64,000 bases of DNA. It comes from JANQQC01 sp965262255 (GTDB lineage Bacteria; Pseudomonadota; Alphaproteobacteria; Caulobacterales; Hyphomonadaceae). Location: assembly GCA_965262255.1 (NCBI GenBank), contig OZ253505.1, positions 2,170,001 to 2,234,000 on the forward strand, given 5' to 3'. Below, piece by piece: positions 17,501-26,727 of the stretch. Under the pieces are notes generated by a model, which made no database searches, was not told the origin of the DNA, and worked only from the letters and a program-made list of their open reading frames with translations. How positions within the stretch are numbered: the first letter of the stretch is position 1; the number at the start of each line of letters is the position of its first letter. The position numbers and the translations under genes are program-made.

Positions 17501-20500
17501 GATACTTCGTTGAAAGTTCCTCCCGGCGGAGCGGGTACGGTTGTAGAAGTACGAGTGTTCACGCGCAACGGTGTCGACAAAGACCAACGTGCCCTGCAAA
17601 TTGAGAACGAACAAATTCATCAGCTACAAGAAGATCAACGCGATGAGTTAGCAATTCTTGAACGTGACACTTACACCCGACTTAGAACACTGCTAATAGG
17701 CCGTGATGCATTGACCGGTCCATTTGGAATGCAAGCAGGTCGAATTAAAGTTTCTGATCTTGAATCTATGGAACGAGAAGCTTGGTGGGAAATCGAGCTG
17801 CGCTCGGAGAAATCTCAAGCAGAACTAGATAGTGTCAGGGAAAATTATAAGAGTTCCAAAAAAGACATCGAACGTCGGTTTGAAGATCGAGTTACCAAGG
17901 TGGAAGAACTTGATAATCTGCCACCCGGTGTGATGAAGGTGGTTAAGGTTTTCGTTGCGGTAAAACGCAAATTGCAACCCGGCGATAAAATGGCAGGTCG
18001 TCATGGTAACAAAGGTGTGATTTCGAAAATCAATCCAGTTGAGGATATGCCGTTCCTTGCTGATGGAACACCAGTCGATATTGTACTCAATCCACTAGGG
18101 GTTCCCTCTCGAATGAATGTGGGTCAGATTCTGGAAACGCATACAGGATGGGCGGCTGCCGGTCTCGGCAGGATTGTAGAGCAATCAATAGAGCAGTGGC
18201 AACAGGACAACAATGTTGACCAGCTACGTGGTGCTTTACAGACTGTTTACGGTGAAGCGCAAGAGCTACCCGAAGATGCGGACGAACTAGTCGAACTTGC
18301 TGAAAACGTCACGAGCGGCGTTCCTATTGCAACTCCAGTGTTTGAAGGTGCTCGCGAAAGCAATATCGTTGAATTGTTGAAGAAAGCGGGTTTCGATTCT
18401 TCCGGGCAAGAGACTCTATTTGATGGCCGAACTGGAGAACCATTTCACCGTTCGGTTACCGTAGGTTACAAGTATCTTCTGAAACTTCACCACCTAGTTG
18501 ATGAAAAAATTCACGCAAGATCCATTGGCCCATACTCGCTGGTGACACAGCAGCCCCTCGGCGGTAAAGCGCAGTTTGGCGGTCAAAGATTTGGTGAGAT
18601 GGAGGTTTGGGCGCTTGAGGCGTACGGAGCTGCCTATACGTTGCAGGAAGTGTTAACGGTAAAATCTGATGACACTGATGGACGAAATAATGTCTACAAC
18701 GCTATCGTAAGTGGCAATGAAACTTTCGATGTGACACTTCCAGAAAGTTTCCGGGTTTTGGGAAGAGAAATTCGATCACTTGGACTCGATTTTTACGGCG
18801 TAAATTATTTAGAACGCAATCGTATGCAACGAGTAGAAATACTGAGAGCCAAAGGTGATAAAGACCAAACACCAAACTTTGATGGACTTCAGATCAAGAT
18901 CGCTAGCCCGGAAGATATTCGAAGGTGGTCGAATGGTGAGGTTAAAAAACCTGAGACGATTAACTATCGAACATTCAAACCGGAACGTGATGGTCTGTTC
19001 TGTGCGAGAATTTTCGGACCGACCAAAGACTACGAATGCTTGTGTGGACGGTACCGTAGGACTAAACACAAAGGCTTGACTTGCGAGAAATGTCTTGTTG
19101 ATGTTACCCATTCCAAGGTACGCCGGGAAAGAATGGGGCATATTGAACTGGCCGCTCCAGTCGCTCATATTTGGTTCTTGAAATCACTACCTAGCCGTAT
19201 CGCGACTTTACTTGGTATGACGTTAAAGGATATCGAGAGAGTCCTCTATTTTGAAAGTTTCGTTGTCATCGATGAGGGTCGAACGAATCTGAAGTATCTC
19301 CAGATCATTTCAGAAAATGACTACGAAAAAGCAGTTGAAGATTATAGTGAGGGTGACTTCGAGGCTGGTATGGGAGCCGAAGCAATTTTAGAATTGCTTG
19401 AAGGGCTTAATATTTCTGAACTCTGCAAAGACCTTCAAAAAGAATTAGCAGCAGAAGAAGAAAAACCAAGGCCTTCTGTTGCAAAGGTCACTAGGTTACG
19501 TAAACGTTTGAAAGTTGTAGAAGGTTTTGACAAATCCGACTCGGAACCCTCTTCAATGATTATGAGGGTTGTCCCAGTACTTCCACCGGATTTGCGACCA
19601 TTGGTACCATTGGATGGTGGACGGTTTGCGACTTCCGATCTGAACGACCTGTATAGAAGAGTAATTAACCGTAATAATCGGTTAAGGAGACTAATGGATC
19701 TAAAGGCTCCCGATATCATTATTCGAAACGAAAAACGAATGTTGCAGGAGTCGGTGGATGCCTTGTTTGACAATGGTCGCCGTGGACGCACGATTACAGG
19801 AAACAATAAACGTCCTCTTAAATCTTTGTCGGATATGCTCAAAGGAAAGCAAGGTCGTTTCCGTCAAAATCTGCTCGGAAAGCGGGTAGATTATTCAGGA
19901 CGTTCGGTCATTGTTGTTGGTCCAAACCTTAAATTGCACGAGTGCGGGCTACCTAAGAAAATGGCACTTGAACTGTTTAAACCGTTCGTATATGCAAGGC
20001 TGGATGCCAAAGGAATTACAACCACAATCAAGTCGGCTAAGAAACTCGTTGAGAAGGAGCATCCCGAAGTTTGGGATATTCTCGACGATGTAATTCGTGA
20101 GCATCCTGTTTTGTTAAACCGTGCACCAACTCTGCACCGACTAGGTATTCAGGCCTTTGAACCTAAACTAATCGAAGGTAAGGCGATTCAGTTACACCCG
20201 CTTGTTTGCGCAGCCTTTAATGCAGACTTTGACGGCGATCAGATGGCTGTACACGTTCCGTTGAGCTTCGAGGCGCAATTAGAAGCCCGTGTACTGATGA
20301 TGTCAACGAACAATATACTTTCTCCTGCTAACGGAAAACCTATAATTGTGCCGTCGCAAGACATTGTCCTTGGACTATATCACCTTTCAATTGTTAAGGA
20401 AGATGAACCTGGCGAAGGATTAATGATTTCGGATGTCGGAGAGTTAGAGCATGCTCTTGAAGCGGGACAAGTTACGTTACACGCCAAAATTAAAGTGCGT

Positions 20501-23500
20501 TTTGAAGGAGTAGACGAACGAGGTAAAAAACAAATTCGGGTGATCGATACTACTCCAGGTCGGTTTATGATTGCTTCACTTCTGCCTAAAGAGAAAGGTA
20601 TGCGTCCTGAGCTCGTCAACCAGTTAATGACCAAGAGGGCTATTTCCGGTCTAATCGACGAAGTTTATCGGGGATGTGGTCAAAAAGCGACCGTAATCTT
20701 TTGTGACAAGATTATGGAACTTGGATTTAGGGAAGCAGCGAAAGCTGGAATTTCATTTGGTAAAGACGATATGAAGGTTCCAAAAGAAAAAGCCATCCGT
20801 GTACAAGAAACTCGAAAAAGAGTTGAAGAGTACGAAAAACAGTACAACGACGGCCTAATCACGAAAGGCGAGAAGTACAATAAAGTTGTTGATGCATGGT
20901 CAACTTGTACCGACAAGGTTGCTGAAGCAATGATGGAAGTAATTGGTGAGGACGAATTTGATCAGGTAACTGGTCGTAAGTCGGAAACCAACTCCATTTA
21001 TATGATGGCTCACTCCGGGGCTCGAGGTTCTAAGAACCAAATGAAACAGCTCGCTGGTATGCGTGGGTTGATGGCTAAACCTTCAGGGGAAATCATTGAG
21101 ACTCCGATTACATCCAACTTTAAGGAAGGACTCAATGTGCTGGAGTACTTTAACTCTACGCACGGAGCTCGAAAAGGATTAGCTGACACTGCTCTTAAAA
21201 CTGCAAACTCAGGTTATCTGACTCGCCGACTCGTTGATGTTGCTCAAGACTGTGTAGTTCGGGAAGAGGATTGTAAAACGAAGCGAAGTATAAGGGTTAC
21301 GGCAGTTACAGAAGGAGCAGACATTATTGTTCCGATCGACGAACGAATTTTGGGTAGAGTTATTGCCGAAGATGTGAAGGATCGAAGCACTGGTCAGGTG
21401 ATTGCCTCATCGGGAACGTACGTCGATGAAGCGATGGCTCAGAAAATTGCAGAAATAGGCGTAGATATTGTTCATGTTCGGTCTCCTTTGACTTGTGAGG
21501 CACCGAGAGGAATATGTGCAACCTGCTATGGTCGAGATTTAGCTCGAGGTGAGAAGGTTAGCATCGGAGAGGCTGTCGGAGTGATTGCTGCGCAGTCGAT
21601 CGGAGAGCCCGGAACACAATTGACCATGCGAACATTTCATATCGGGGGCGCGGCATCAGCGGGGCAGTCAACCGTTGAGGCAAATGTTGATGGCTCCGTT
21701 GTGATTCCGAAAGAGCAACCGCCGATGTTAGCGGAGTTTGTTGGGAAACTAAAGTTTGTAAATGGCGAGACTGAAAAACAACCGGATGGTTCATTGAAAG
21801 TGGCAGGTGAATCGATGTCAATACTGATTGTTGACGCTAACAATGAAGATAAAGTTTTGCAGTCCTATCAACCTATTGTAGGAACAGTTATTACTGTTGC
21901 CGAAGGCGAAACGGTTGAACGAGGTGACTTGATTTCGAGAGGAAGTATTCAAACTGTTCGGATGCCTATTATTGCAAAATTTGACGGAAAAATAGTGTTT
22001 CAGGATGATGAAACAGAAAAGCAATCAGACGGATCTTTGAAGGTAACTGGCAGATCTATGTCGATATCAGTGGTTGACAGCGATGGAACGATTCTAGAAT
22101 CTTTTGACCCAATTTTGGGTTCGGTCATTACCGTAAATGAAGGTGAATCTGTAAAAAAAGGTGACCGGTTATCTTACGGCAACCTAAGAGTCATAGGAAG
22201 ATCACTGAAAATTTCAGTATTAGACGGTGACAGGAACACTGTTCAATCGTTCAAACCAATTTACGGAGCAGAACTGACAATTAACGACGGCAATTCAGTC
22301 AATCGTGGCGATAAGTTAGCTGAGTGGGATACATTAGCAACTCCTAAAGTAACCGAGGTATCGGGTACAGTTAGGTATGTTGACGTAATTGAGGGAAGAA
22401 CAGCGAGAACTGAAACAGATGTAACTACTGGTTTTGGCTCAACAGCTATAATGGAATGGCGATCGGAGACTTATACTGTAAGCAAAGAATTCAAGAAAGG
22501 TAACGAAGGTGTCGTCTATATAAAAGATGAAAACCCAAATGATAGCGATGATTCTGATCAATCTTATGAGGTCCAAGTATTTGAATCCGTTAACGCAAGG
22601 TTCGACGGTAAAGTAAAATTTCTAAATGAAAAGACAAAGAAACAAAAGAATGGTTCTGTAATGGTGACCGGTAAATCAATGTCCTTACTCATCGTCGATG
22701 CTGATAACGAAGATTCAGTTTTAGAATCTTTTGAAGTTAAAACGGACTCGGTGATGATCGTTCAAGAAGGCGATTCGGTCAGAAAAGGTGCTTTGTTATT
22801 TCACGGTACAGATTCACCTGTTGAAACATTCAAACCAAATCCGAAATTCGGAGATAGTGTTTTGGTCTCTGGGGGTTCTAAAGTCAGAAAAGGTACGAGT
22901 ATTTACAAAGAGCGAATTTTTGAACCTAGAATCGAAATTGTTGATGAGAATGGCTCCTTAGTTAAGCTTCCAAATGGAAAAGATGCAAAGTATTTGTTGA
23001 ACATTGGAGCTACTCTTTCTGTCAAGGATGGCGAAAAGGTGGTTCAAGGACAAACTCTTGCCAATGAAACGACTGAGACGAAAGCCGGAGATATCACCGG
23101 TGGATTGCCCCGCGTTGCCGAACTTTTCGAAGCGCGTAATCCAAAAGACAATGCAGTAATTGCAGAAAACTATGGAACTGTCGAATTTGGTCGAGAATAC
23201 AAGAATAAGCGTACGATTATTGTCAGACCATCTTCTGGTGAGGCAGGGAAGGAGTATCAAGTTCAGAAAGGGAAACCTCTTGCTGTTCAAGTTGGAGACA
23301 GCGTTGAAAAGGGTGATCTGCTGATGGACGGAAGTCCGTCTCCGCAGGACTTGTTGAATGCTCGTGGCCTCGGGGCCCTCGCTGACTACTTGATAGATGA
23401 AGTGCAGAGAGTTTATCGCTTACAAGGTGTGCCTATTAACGATAAGCACATTGAAGTCATCCTTCGTCAGATGATGCAGAAAGTAGAAATAATTGATGCC

Positions 23501-23971
23501 GGGACAACAAATCTCGTGAAAGGCGAGCAGGTTGACAAATACGAGTTTGAACTTGCCAACAAGGAGGTAAAAAAGTCTCGTAAGAAAGACAAGAGGGAAG
23601 CAGTTGGTAAGCCTCTACTTCTCGGTATTACTAAAGCGTCCCTTCAAACGAAATCATTTATATCTGCCGCATCGTTCCAAGAAACAACCAAAATTTTGAC
23701 TGAAGCTTCGATTCAAGGCAAGATTGACGATCTTGACGGTTTAAAAGAGAACGTCATAGTCGGTCGTCCAATTCCGGCTGGAACCGGTAACAGTATGATC
23801 GAGTATCGTAAGAAAGCACAGAAACTTGATGCCAAGATAATTGCTAAGCGCGAAGCCGACCGGGCTCGTGCAGAAGCAGAACTAGAAGCTGCTAGGATTA
23901 TGTCACTGCCAGCCGCTGAACCCGACGAAACTGCTGAAACAGAGGAAGTTTTGGAAGAGGCTGCAGCTTAG
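14564..23971 (+). CDS. rpoBC: Fused RNA polymerase beta-beta' subunit
   Basis: One uninterrupted frame of 3135 codons encodes both large RNA polymerase subunits. RpoB occupies residues 1 to about 1413, with the rifampicin region FGSSQLSQFMDQ...HKRRLSALGPGG near 570-600 in wild-type form and the C-terminal GREIRSLGLDFYG. A roughly 26-residue linker (about 1414-1439) leads into RpoC at FDGLQIKIASPE. RpoC has the N-terminal zinc cysteines C1492, C1494, C1507 and C1510, catalytic NADFDGDQ at 1886-1893 (D1888, D1890, D1892), second zinc site CEAPRGICATC, and trigger loop MRTFHIGG at 2355-2362. Between the trigger-loop halves lies a 480-residue insertion (2363-2842), versus about 190 for E. coli SI3, made of repeated SBHM-like units. 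GGAG precedes the ATG. Natural fusion is known in Helicobacter and Wolbachia. Confidence 0.97.
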   Translation: MALSFTEKKRIRKSFGRGTTSALEMPNLIRIQQASYENFLQIDAAPDSRIIDEGLEGVFRSVFPIKDFQNRAELEYVSYKFEEPKYDVQECMQRDLTYGAPLKIRLQLSVFDEGDEVDENGVRLRGAMREIKEQEVHMGDIPLMTEKGTFVVNGTERVIVSQMHRSPGVFFDHDQGKSHSSGKLLFRARIIPYRGSWLDFEFDPKDILQVRIDRKRKLPATVLLMATLEEEVNDRKKNGLRHDVVELMLEKFYGKPNVYTEADADSDEWITDFRSEDWEGQKPEFDIVDAMSGKLVAEKNTKVTRTKARRIVKGGTKKIRVPSSYLHDKHLAQDVVNEKKGYVYAEAGDVISSDTFDKFKFHQVRKFAVVKGVEPEGLGPWLLNTLLADKNRNYDRDEQFFTEDGKRVSRATNSARIAGALKQIYMVLRPGEPPTPETASRLFKTLFFDIDRFSLSDVGRVKLNERLKLSVDGFEPAPNDYGILRVEDIFSVAKVLLDLKDGNGEIDDIDNLGNRRVRPVGELMENNYRIGLVRMERAIKERMSSVDFDVIMPNDLINAKPVIGAVREFFGSSQLSQFMDQTNPLSEITHKRRLSALGPGGLTRERAGFEVRDVHPTHYGRICPIETPEGPNIGLINSLATHARINKYGFIESPYRVVKDGTVTSDVKWLSAVEESQYTIAQANASRDENGRLVNELVNSRSGPARDALLKPREEIDFIDVSPKQLVSVAAALIPYLENDDANRALMGSNMQRQAVPLVRSEAPLVGTGMESVVARDSLAAVVAKRSGVVEQVDATRIVIRATESLDAARSGVDIYRLAKYQRSNQNSCINQRPIVTVGDIISSGDIIADGPSTDLGELALGRNVLVAFMPWNGYNFEDSILISERIVKDDVFTSIHLEEYEVSSRDTKLGPEDITRDIPNVSEDMLSMLDETGIITVGAEVKAGDILVGKVTPKGESPTSPEDKLLRAIFGEKAADVRDTSLKVPPGGAGTVVEVRVFTRNGVDKDQRALQIENEQIHQLQEDQRDELAILERDTYTRLRTLLIGRDALTGPFGMQAGRIKVSDLESMEREAWWEIELRSEKSQAELDSVRENYKSSKKDIERRFEDRVTKVEELDNLPPGVMKVVKVFVAVKRKLQPGDKMAGRHGNKGVISKINPVEDMPFLADGTPVDIVLNPLGVPSRMNVGQILETHTGWAAAGLGRIVEQSIEQWQQDNNVDQLRGALQTVYGEAQELPEDADELVELAENVTSGVPIATPVFEGARESNIVELLKKAGFDSSGQETLFDGRTGEPFHRSVTVGYKYLLKLHHLVDEKIHARSIGPYSLVTQQPLGGKAQFGGQRFGEMEVWALEAYGAAYTLQEVLTVKSDDTDGRNNVYNAIVSGNETFDVTLPESFRVLGREIRSLGLDFYGVNYLERNRMQRVEILRAKGDKDQTPNFDGLQIKIASPEDIRRWSNGEVKKPETINYRTFKPERDGLFCARIFGPTKDYECLCGRYRRTKHKGLTCEKCLVDVTHSKVRRERMGHIELAAPVAHIWFLKSLPSRIATLLGMTLKDIERVLYFESFVVIDEGRTNLKYLQIISENDYEKAVEDYSEGDFEAGMGAEAILELLEGLNISELCKDLQKELAAEEEKPRPSVAKVTRLRKRLKVVEGFDKSDSEPSSMIMRVVPVLPPDLRPLVPLDGGRFATSDLNDLYRRVINRNNRLRRLMDLKAPDIIIRNEKRMLQESVDALFDNGRRGRTITGNNKRPLKSLSDMLKGKQGRFRQNLLGKRVDYSGRSVIVVGPNLKLHECGLPKKMALELFKPFVYARLDAKGITTTIKSAKKLVEKEHPEVWDILDDVIREHPVLLNRAPTLHRLGIQAFEPKLIEGKAIQLHPLVCAAFNADFDGDQMAVHVPLSFEAQLEARVLMMSTNNILSPANGKPIIVPSQDIVLGLYHLSIVKEDEPGEGLMISDVGELEHALEAGQVTLHAKIKVRFEGVDERGKKQIRVIDTTPGRFMIASLLPKEKGMRPELVNQLMTKRAISGLIDEVYRGCGQKATVIFCDKIMELGFREAAKAGISFGKDDMKVPKEKAIRVQETRKRVEEYEKQYNDGLITKGEKYNKVVDAWSTCTDKVAEAMMEVIGEDEFDQVTGRKSETNSIYMMAHSGARGSKNQMKQLAGMRGLMAKPSGEIIETPITSNFKEGLNVLEYFNSTHGARKGLADTALKTANSGYLTRRLVDVAQDCVVREEDCKTKRSIRVTAVTEGADIIVPIDERILGRVIAEDVKDRSTGQVIASSGTYVDEAMAQKIAEIGVDIVHVRSPLTCEAPRGICATCYGRDLARGEKVSIGEAVGVIAAQSIGEPGTQLTMRTFHIGGAASAGQSTVEANVDGSVVIPKEQPPMLAEFVGKLKFVNGETEKQPDGSLKVAGESMSILIVDANNEDKVLQSYQPIVGTVITVAEGETVERGDLISRGSIQTVRMPIIAKFDGKIVFQDDETEKQSDGSLKVTGRSMSISVVDSDGTILESFDPILGSVITVNEGESVKKGDRLSYGNLRVIGRSLKISVLDGDRNTVQSFKPIYGAELTINDGNSVNRGDKLAEWDTLATPKVTEVSGTVRYVDVIEGRTARTETDVTTGFGSTAIMEWRSETYTVSKEFKKGNEGVVYIKDENPNDSDDSDQSYEVQVFESVNARFDGKVKFLNEKTKKQKNGSVMVTGKSMSLLIVDADNEDSVLESFEVKTDSVMIVQEGDSVRKGALLFHGTDSPVETFKPNPKFGDSVLVSGGSKVRKGTSIYKERIFEPRIEIVDENGSLVKLPNGKDAKYLLNIGATLSVKDGEKVVQGQTLANETTETKAGDITGGLPRVAELFEARNPKDNAVIAENYGTVEFGREYKNKRTIIVRPSSGEAGKEYQVQKGKPLAVQVGDSVEKGDLLMDGSPSPQDLLNARGLGALADYLIDEVQRVYRLQGVPINDKHIEVILRQMMQKVEIIDAGTTNLVKGEQVDKYEFELANKEVKKSRKKDKREAVGKPLLLGITKASLQTKSFISAASFQETTKILTEASIQGKIDDLDGLKENVIVGRPIPAGTGNSMIEYRKKAQKLDAKIIAKREADRARAEAELEAARIMSLPAAEPDETAETEEVLEEAAA
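21718..22810 (+). repeat. Repeated SBHM-like units inside the RpoC SI3 insertion
   Basis: Four related protein segments start near residues 2389, 2470, 2541 and 2677 of the fused polymerase. Shared motifs are F(V/D)GK(L/I/V), (T/K)(E/K)KQ.(D/N)GS(L/V), VTG(R/K)SMS, (I/V)VD, L(E/Q)S(F/Y), and (V/I)..G(E/D/N)(S/T)V.(K/R)G. The third aligns best with the E. coli SI3 segment (it continues into WDTLATPKVTEVSGTVRYVD). Copies one, two and four appear to be extra units around it. The DNA is also visibly similar between copies. Confidence 0.8.
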
Positions 23972-24309
23972 GATTACGAGTGAAGTTCGCGATTCTTTTT
24001 TGTGATCTTATGTAACAATCTTCAAGTGCGTAGGTGACACAGAGCGCTTGATAACGTAGTTTGAAATACTCGCTAACAGATTTTGTTTCGATAATGTTAG
24101 TCATTTGGTTTCTTGACCGATTATTGCTTGGTCCGTTTTCAAAATCTACATTTTCAGGTAGTTTGACTGTATCCCTTGTGAGTAGTCTTACGGAGCTTAG
24201 CACATGGCGTTTTGCTCTGCAATCTGCAGACCGGATGAGGTAGATTCTGGGCTATTTCATCTGCAAATCGAGGGACTGAGATCGATCGACACGCGCAATC
24301 ACCTATTGA
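23972..24309. other. Intergenic region after rpoBC
   Basis: About 340 bases separate rpoBC from the first island gene. No credible ORF, RNA or strong terminator is visible; there is a T-run at 23995-24001 after a weak pairing. Confidence 0.4.
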
Positions 24310-24933
24310 CTAGAGGAAGTACTCTCGAATTGAATTTGTCTGTAGTCGTTTGGAAATCGGCTTTAGAGTAGGATTCTCTTCTGCTACTTTCATTGAAATA
24401 GAGTTGGCAGGTAATTTGATCGTCTCTGCAACAGCCGGGGAATAATCAAACGTATTTAATGAATAAATATGCTCTGCTCGGTTCGCGGCAAGTGTTTCAA
24501 GTGCTATTTGATCAGCTTCATTCTCAGTGGACCAATCTACGTTGCAGTTACACTTTTTGATGTCAAAGTCGTCTGCGAAAAAATAGTGTGCCTTAGAAAG
24601 GTGCTTCCAAATATGGGCAACAGAATGAAGGACGCTAAACCAGAAGCTATTGAGACTATCGTTTCGTAAAGTTAAGCCGATTACCGGAGAATCCTCATTT
24701 GTAAGCATAACCGCGCTATCTAAGTACATCTCTGGCAATTGTTCGACGTACACTAATCCGATACCTGCCGCCGCCAATGCATTGACGACTGTCCTAGGGC
24801 CATCATCAATCTTACTAAGATTAGCTATAGAACGAAGAAAATGTTCATCAATTGAGTCTCTATCAAACCTTTCCAAGGTAAGGTTACTTCGCGCATCTCC
24901 GACGACTTTCTGACACCAAGCCTGTGTATAGTC
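24310..24933 (-). pseudogene. Truncated HigA-type antitoxin remnant with ImmA/IrrE-like domain
   Basis: The open frame encodes the peptidase-like domain of the ImmA/IrrE (DUF955) family, most like the C-terminal half of HigA-type antitoxins: FWFSVLHSVAHIWKH matches the HExxH helix and ENEADQIALETL the downstream glutamate helix. The catalytic glutamate is missing (HSVAH in place of HELAH). A TTG at 24876 is the only plausible start inside the frame, but family-like sequence (YTQAWCQKVVGDARSN) continues upstream of it to a TAG at 24934-24936, and no helix-turn-helix domain is found. I therefore read it as a 5'-truncated relic; a stand-alone inactive ImmA-like protein is the alternative. Confidence 0.6.
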
Positions 24934-25026
24934 CTACAAACTTATGTTATCATAACGACGGAAACAACCCATTGTCTCGTCACAGATTAGTTTAGTTCAA
25001 ACTTTGTTTAGGCGCTACTAAATCAA

Positions 25027-25293
25027 TTATGCATCGAAAGGTCGAGCTTGCGACCAGTCGCTGGCAAATCGAAATGTTAGAGTCTTCTCTAAATCAGGGC
25101 TCGAACATGAATTAACGAAACCCCCTAGTATCAATGCCCTCAGCAGTATCCCTACATCGAAACTTGTGCGCCGTAGTCGAGAACGCAACGGCAGAACAAA
25201 AGCCGTCAAAACTGACCAATCCATGAGTTCTTTCATCTGATATAACTTTGTCCACGTAAACAGAGGGCTAGTATCCTCTATCTCTTTGTCCAT
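25027..25293 (-). mobile_element. IS5-family transposase N-terminal fragment
   Basis: The minus strand encodes MDKEIEDTSPLFTWTKLYQ onward, including LLRALILGGFVNSCSSPDLEK and LTFRFASDW. This matches the N-terminal DUF772-type region of IS5/IS1182-like transposases (pattern LLRALLLGxLYNLSDPELERAL..RFSFRRF). The DDE catalytic domain is absent: the frame stops after ARPFDA. The frame is open upstream to TTG 25377. I see no terminal inverted repeats. It is evidence of past transposition into the rpoBC-rpsL gap. Confidence 0.6.
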
Positions 25294-25524
25294 AAAGTTC
25301 ACGAGAGCCTCCAAACTAAAATCAAAGCACTTTTCTATGGCATATATGCCAACTTTCCATTTTTGCCTATTTTGCAACCGCCTTTCGAGGGAACATCAAA
25401 GAATCTGTTGTGTTTATGTCGTAATGGTTTACCGAATTTCAGGTATTTGCTCCCAATCTCCCGGCAGCCTACAAATCAATGCTAAAACCTTTACGGTATG
25501 ATGGGATTAGCAAAACAATTATTC

Positions 25525-26388
25525 TCAGACTGTAGAACCCAAATCGACATCGCGTAGCAAAAGGTAAGTTACAAGCGATGCACAAACTCCAAGCATAAAC
25601 AAAGCATCTGCTTCATTGACGTGCGCCTCTTCCCTGTCCACAGCCAATGCGTGTCGTATACCGCCTTCACTGTTAGAGTACGCATTCAATTTTTCCATCG
25701 CTTCTCTGAGCTGAGCGTTAATCAAACCGCGTTTTTGAAGCGGCCCCAATGCCTTACCAAGTGTAGACGAATTAGGAGAAATTTTCTTTGCAATTGATTC
25801 GACTGCACATATGCTCGCGTGAACAGAAACACTATACTTCCGATCCATTAAATGTTTACTGGTATCAATGAGGTGAGTTCGCGCACCTTTTGAACCGTGA
25901 TAACCTGATATTTCTATTGCATTCGAGTATGTATTAGCCATCTCCATGCTGCCAATAGCAACAATTTTAGTCTGATCTACTATCCTGTAGGCGGAATGTG
26001 TCTCTTCAAATGATTCAGCCAGTTTCACTTTCAGAACATCGCTACAATTTTTATCCAAACATAAGACTTCCAATAGATCGAACAACTCGAAAAATTCAGA
26101 AGCATAGACGAAATCTCGTATGGAAGCGAAGAAATGCCCGACATCATTTTGAAAACTATCAATTGATCGTTTTAGAATTCTAACGTGTATATCTTCCGCA
26201 ACATCTTTCCAATTTTCTTCAAACCAACACCTAACGGTATGGTCGTCAATTTCGTTTTTAATGTAACGTTCAATCAATCTCCTTTGCTCTTCCGAAACTT
26301 CTTCAAGTTTTAGCTGCTCTGGTATGGGCTGGTAGCCGTTTCTTTGCGAGAACGGTAGGTCTTGAGAGGTGTCTTTATACGATTCCAT
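25525..26388 (-). CDS. AbiJ-like abortive-infection protein
   Basis: 287 residues, predicted cytoplasmic. The N-terminus (LPFSQRNGYQPIPEQLKLEE, then a helix) matches the small AbiJ_NTD4 domain found at the front of AbiJ-type phage-defence proteins. The C-terminal helical region has family-like blocks VHASICAVESIAKKI, LGKALGPLQKRGLIN and a conserved EGGIRHAL followed by EADALFMLGVCASLVTYLL. AbiJ proteins are linked to phage resistance by altruistic death or dormancy; the mechanism is not established. ATG 26388 has AAGGGTAA upstream. It stands alone between a transposase relic and an unknown helical gene. The family call rests on remembered patterns, not a search. Confidence 0.65.
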   Translation of the reverse strand: MESYKDTSQDLPFSQRNGYQPIPEQLKLEEVSEEQRRLIERYIKNEIDDHTVRCWFEENWKDVAEDIHVRILKRSIDSFQNDVGHFFASIRDFVYASEFFELFDLLEVLCLDKNCSDVLKVKLAESFEETHSAYRIVDQTKIVAIGSMEMANTYSNAIEISGYHGSKGARTHLIDTSKHLMDRKYSVSVHASICAVESIAKKISPNSSTLGKALGPLQKRGLINAQLREAMEKLNAYSNSEGGIRHALAVDREEAHVNEADALFMLGVCASLVTYLLLRDVDLGSTV

Positions 26389-26727
26389 TGGTATTACCCT
26401 TAAACTAAACCCAATGAGGATGACGAATACTTGACGCGATTCTATGGATGCCCCCTGATCATAAGATTAGCAGAGGATAAATTTGGACAACTGGATCGGA
26501 AAATGCTCTAACTTTTAGCTAACCTCTGTGTTTGACCATACCTCAAAAACAACTGTTGTTATTTAAAATACCTAGCACTTATCTGCGTCGGGATGCGTAA
26601 CTCCATTTGCTTACCGAGTTTAAGGTTCGCCAGAACGAGAGTGTTACTCTAGTTGGAATACAACTTTATGTTGCCAGTTCAGGTCTATTGCCCAAACAAT
26701 ATACAATTCTTGCACTTGTTCCAAATC
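26389..26727. other. Intergenic region upstream of the AbiJ-like gene
   Basis: About 340 bases with no credible ORF, RNA gene or repeat on either strand. It presumably contains the AbiJ-like gene promoter (minus strand), which I cannot place. Confidence 0.35.

Noticed and set aside
18823..18825. Internal ATG as a separate rpoC start
   Set aside because: No ribosome site before it and the upstream frame is continuous; a standalone RpoC could not be excluded but is less likely than read-through.
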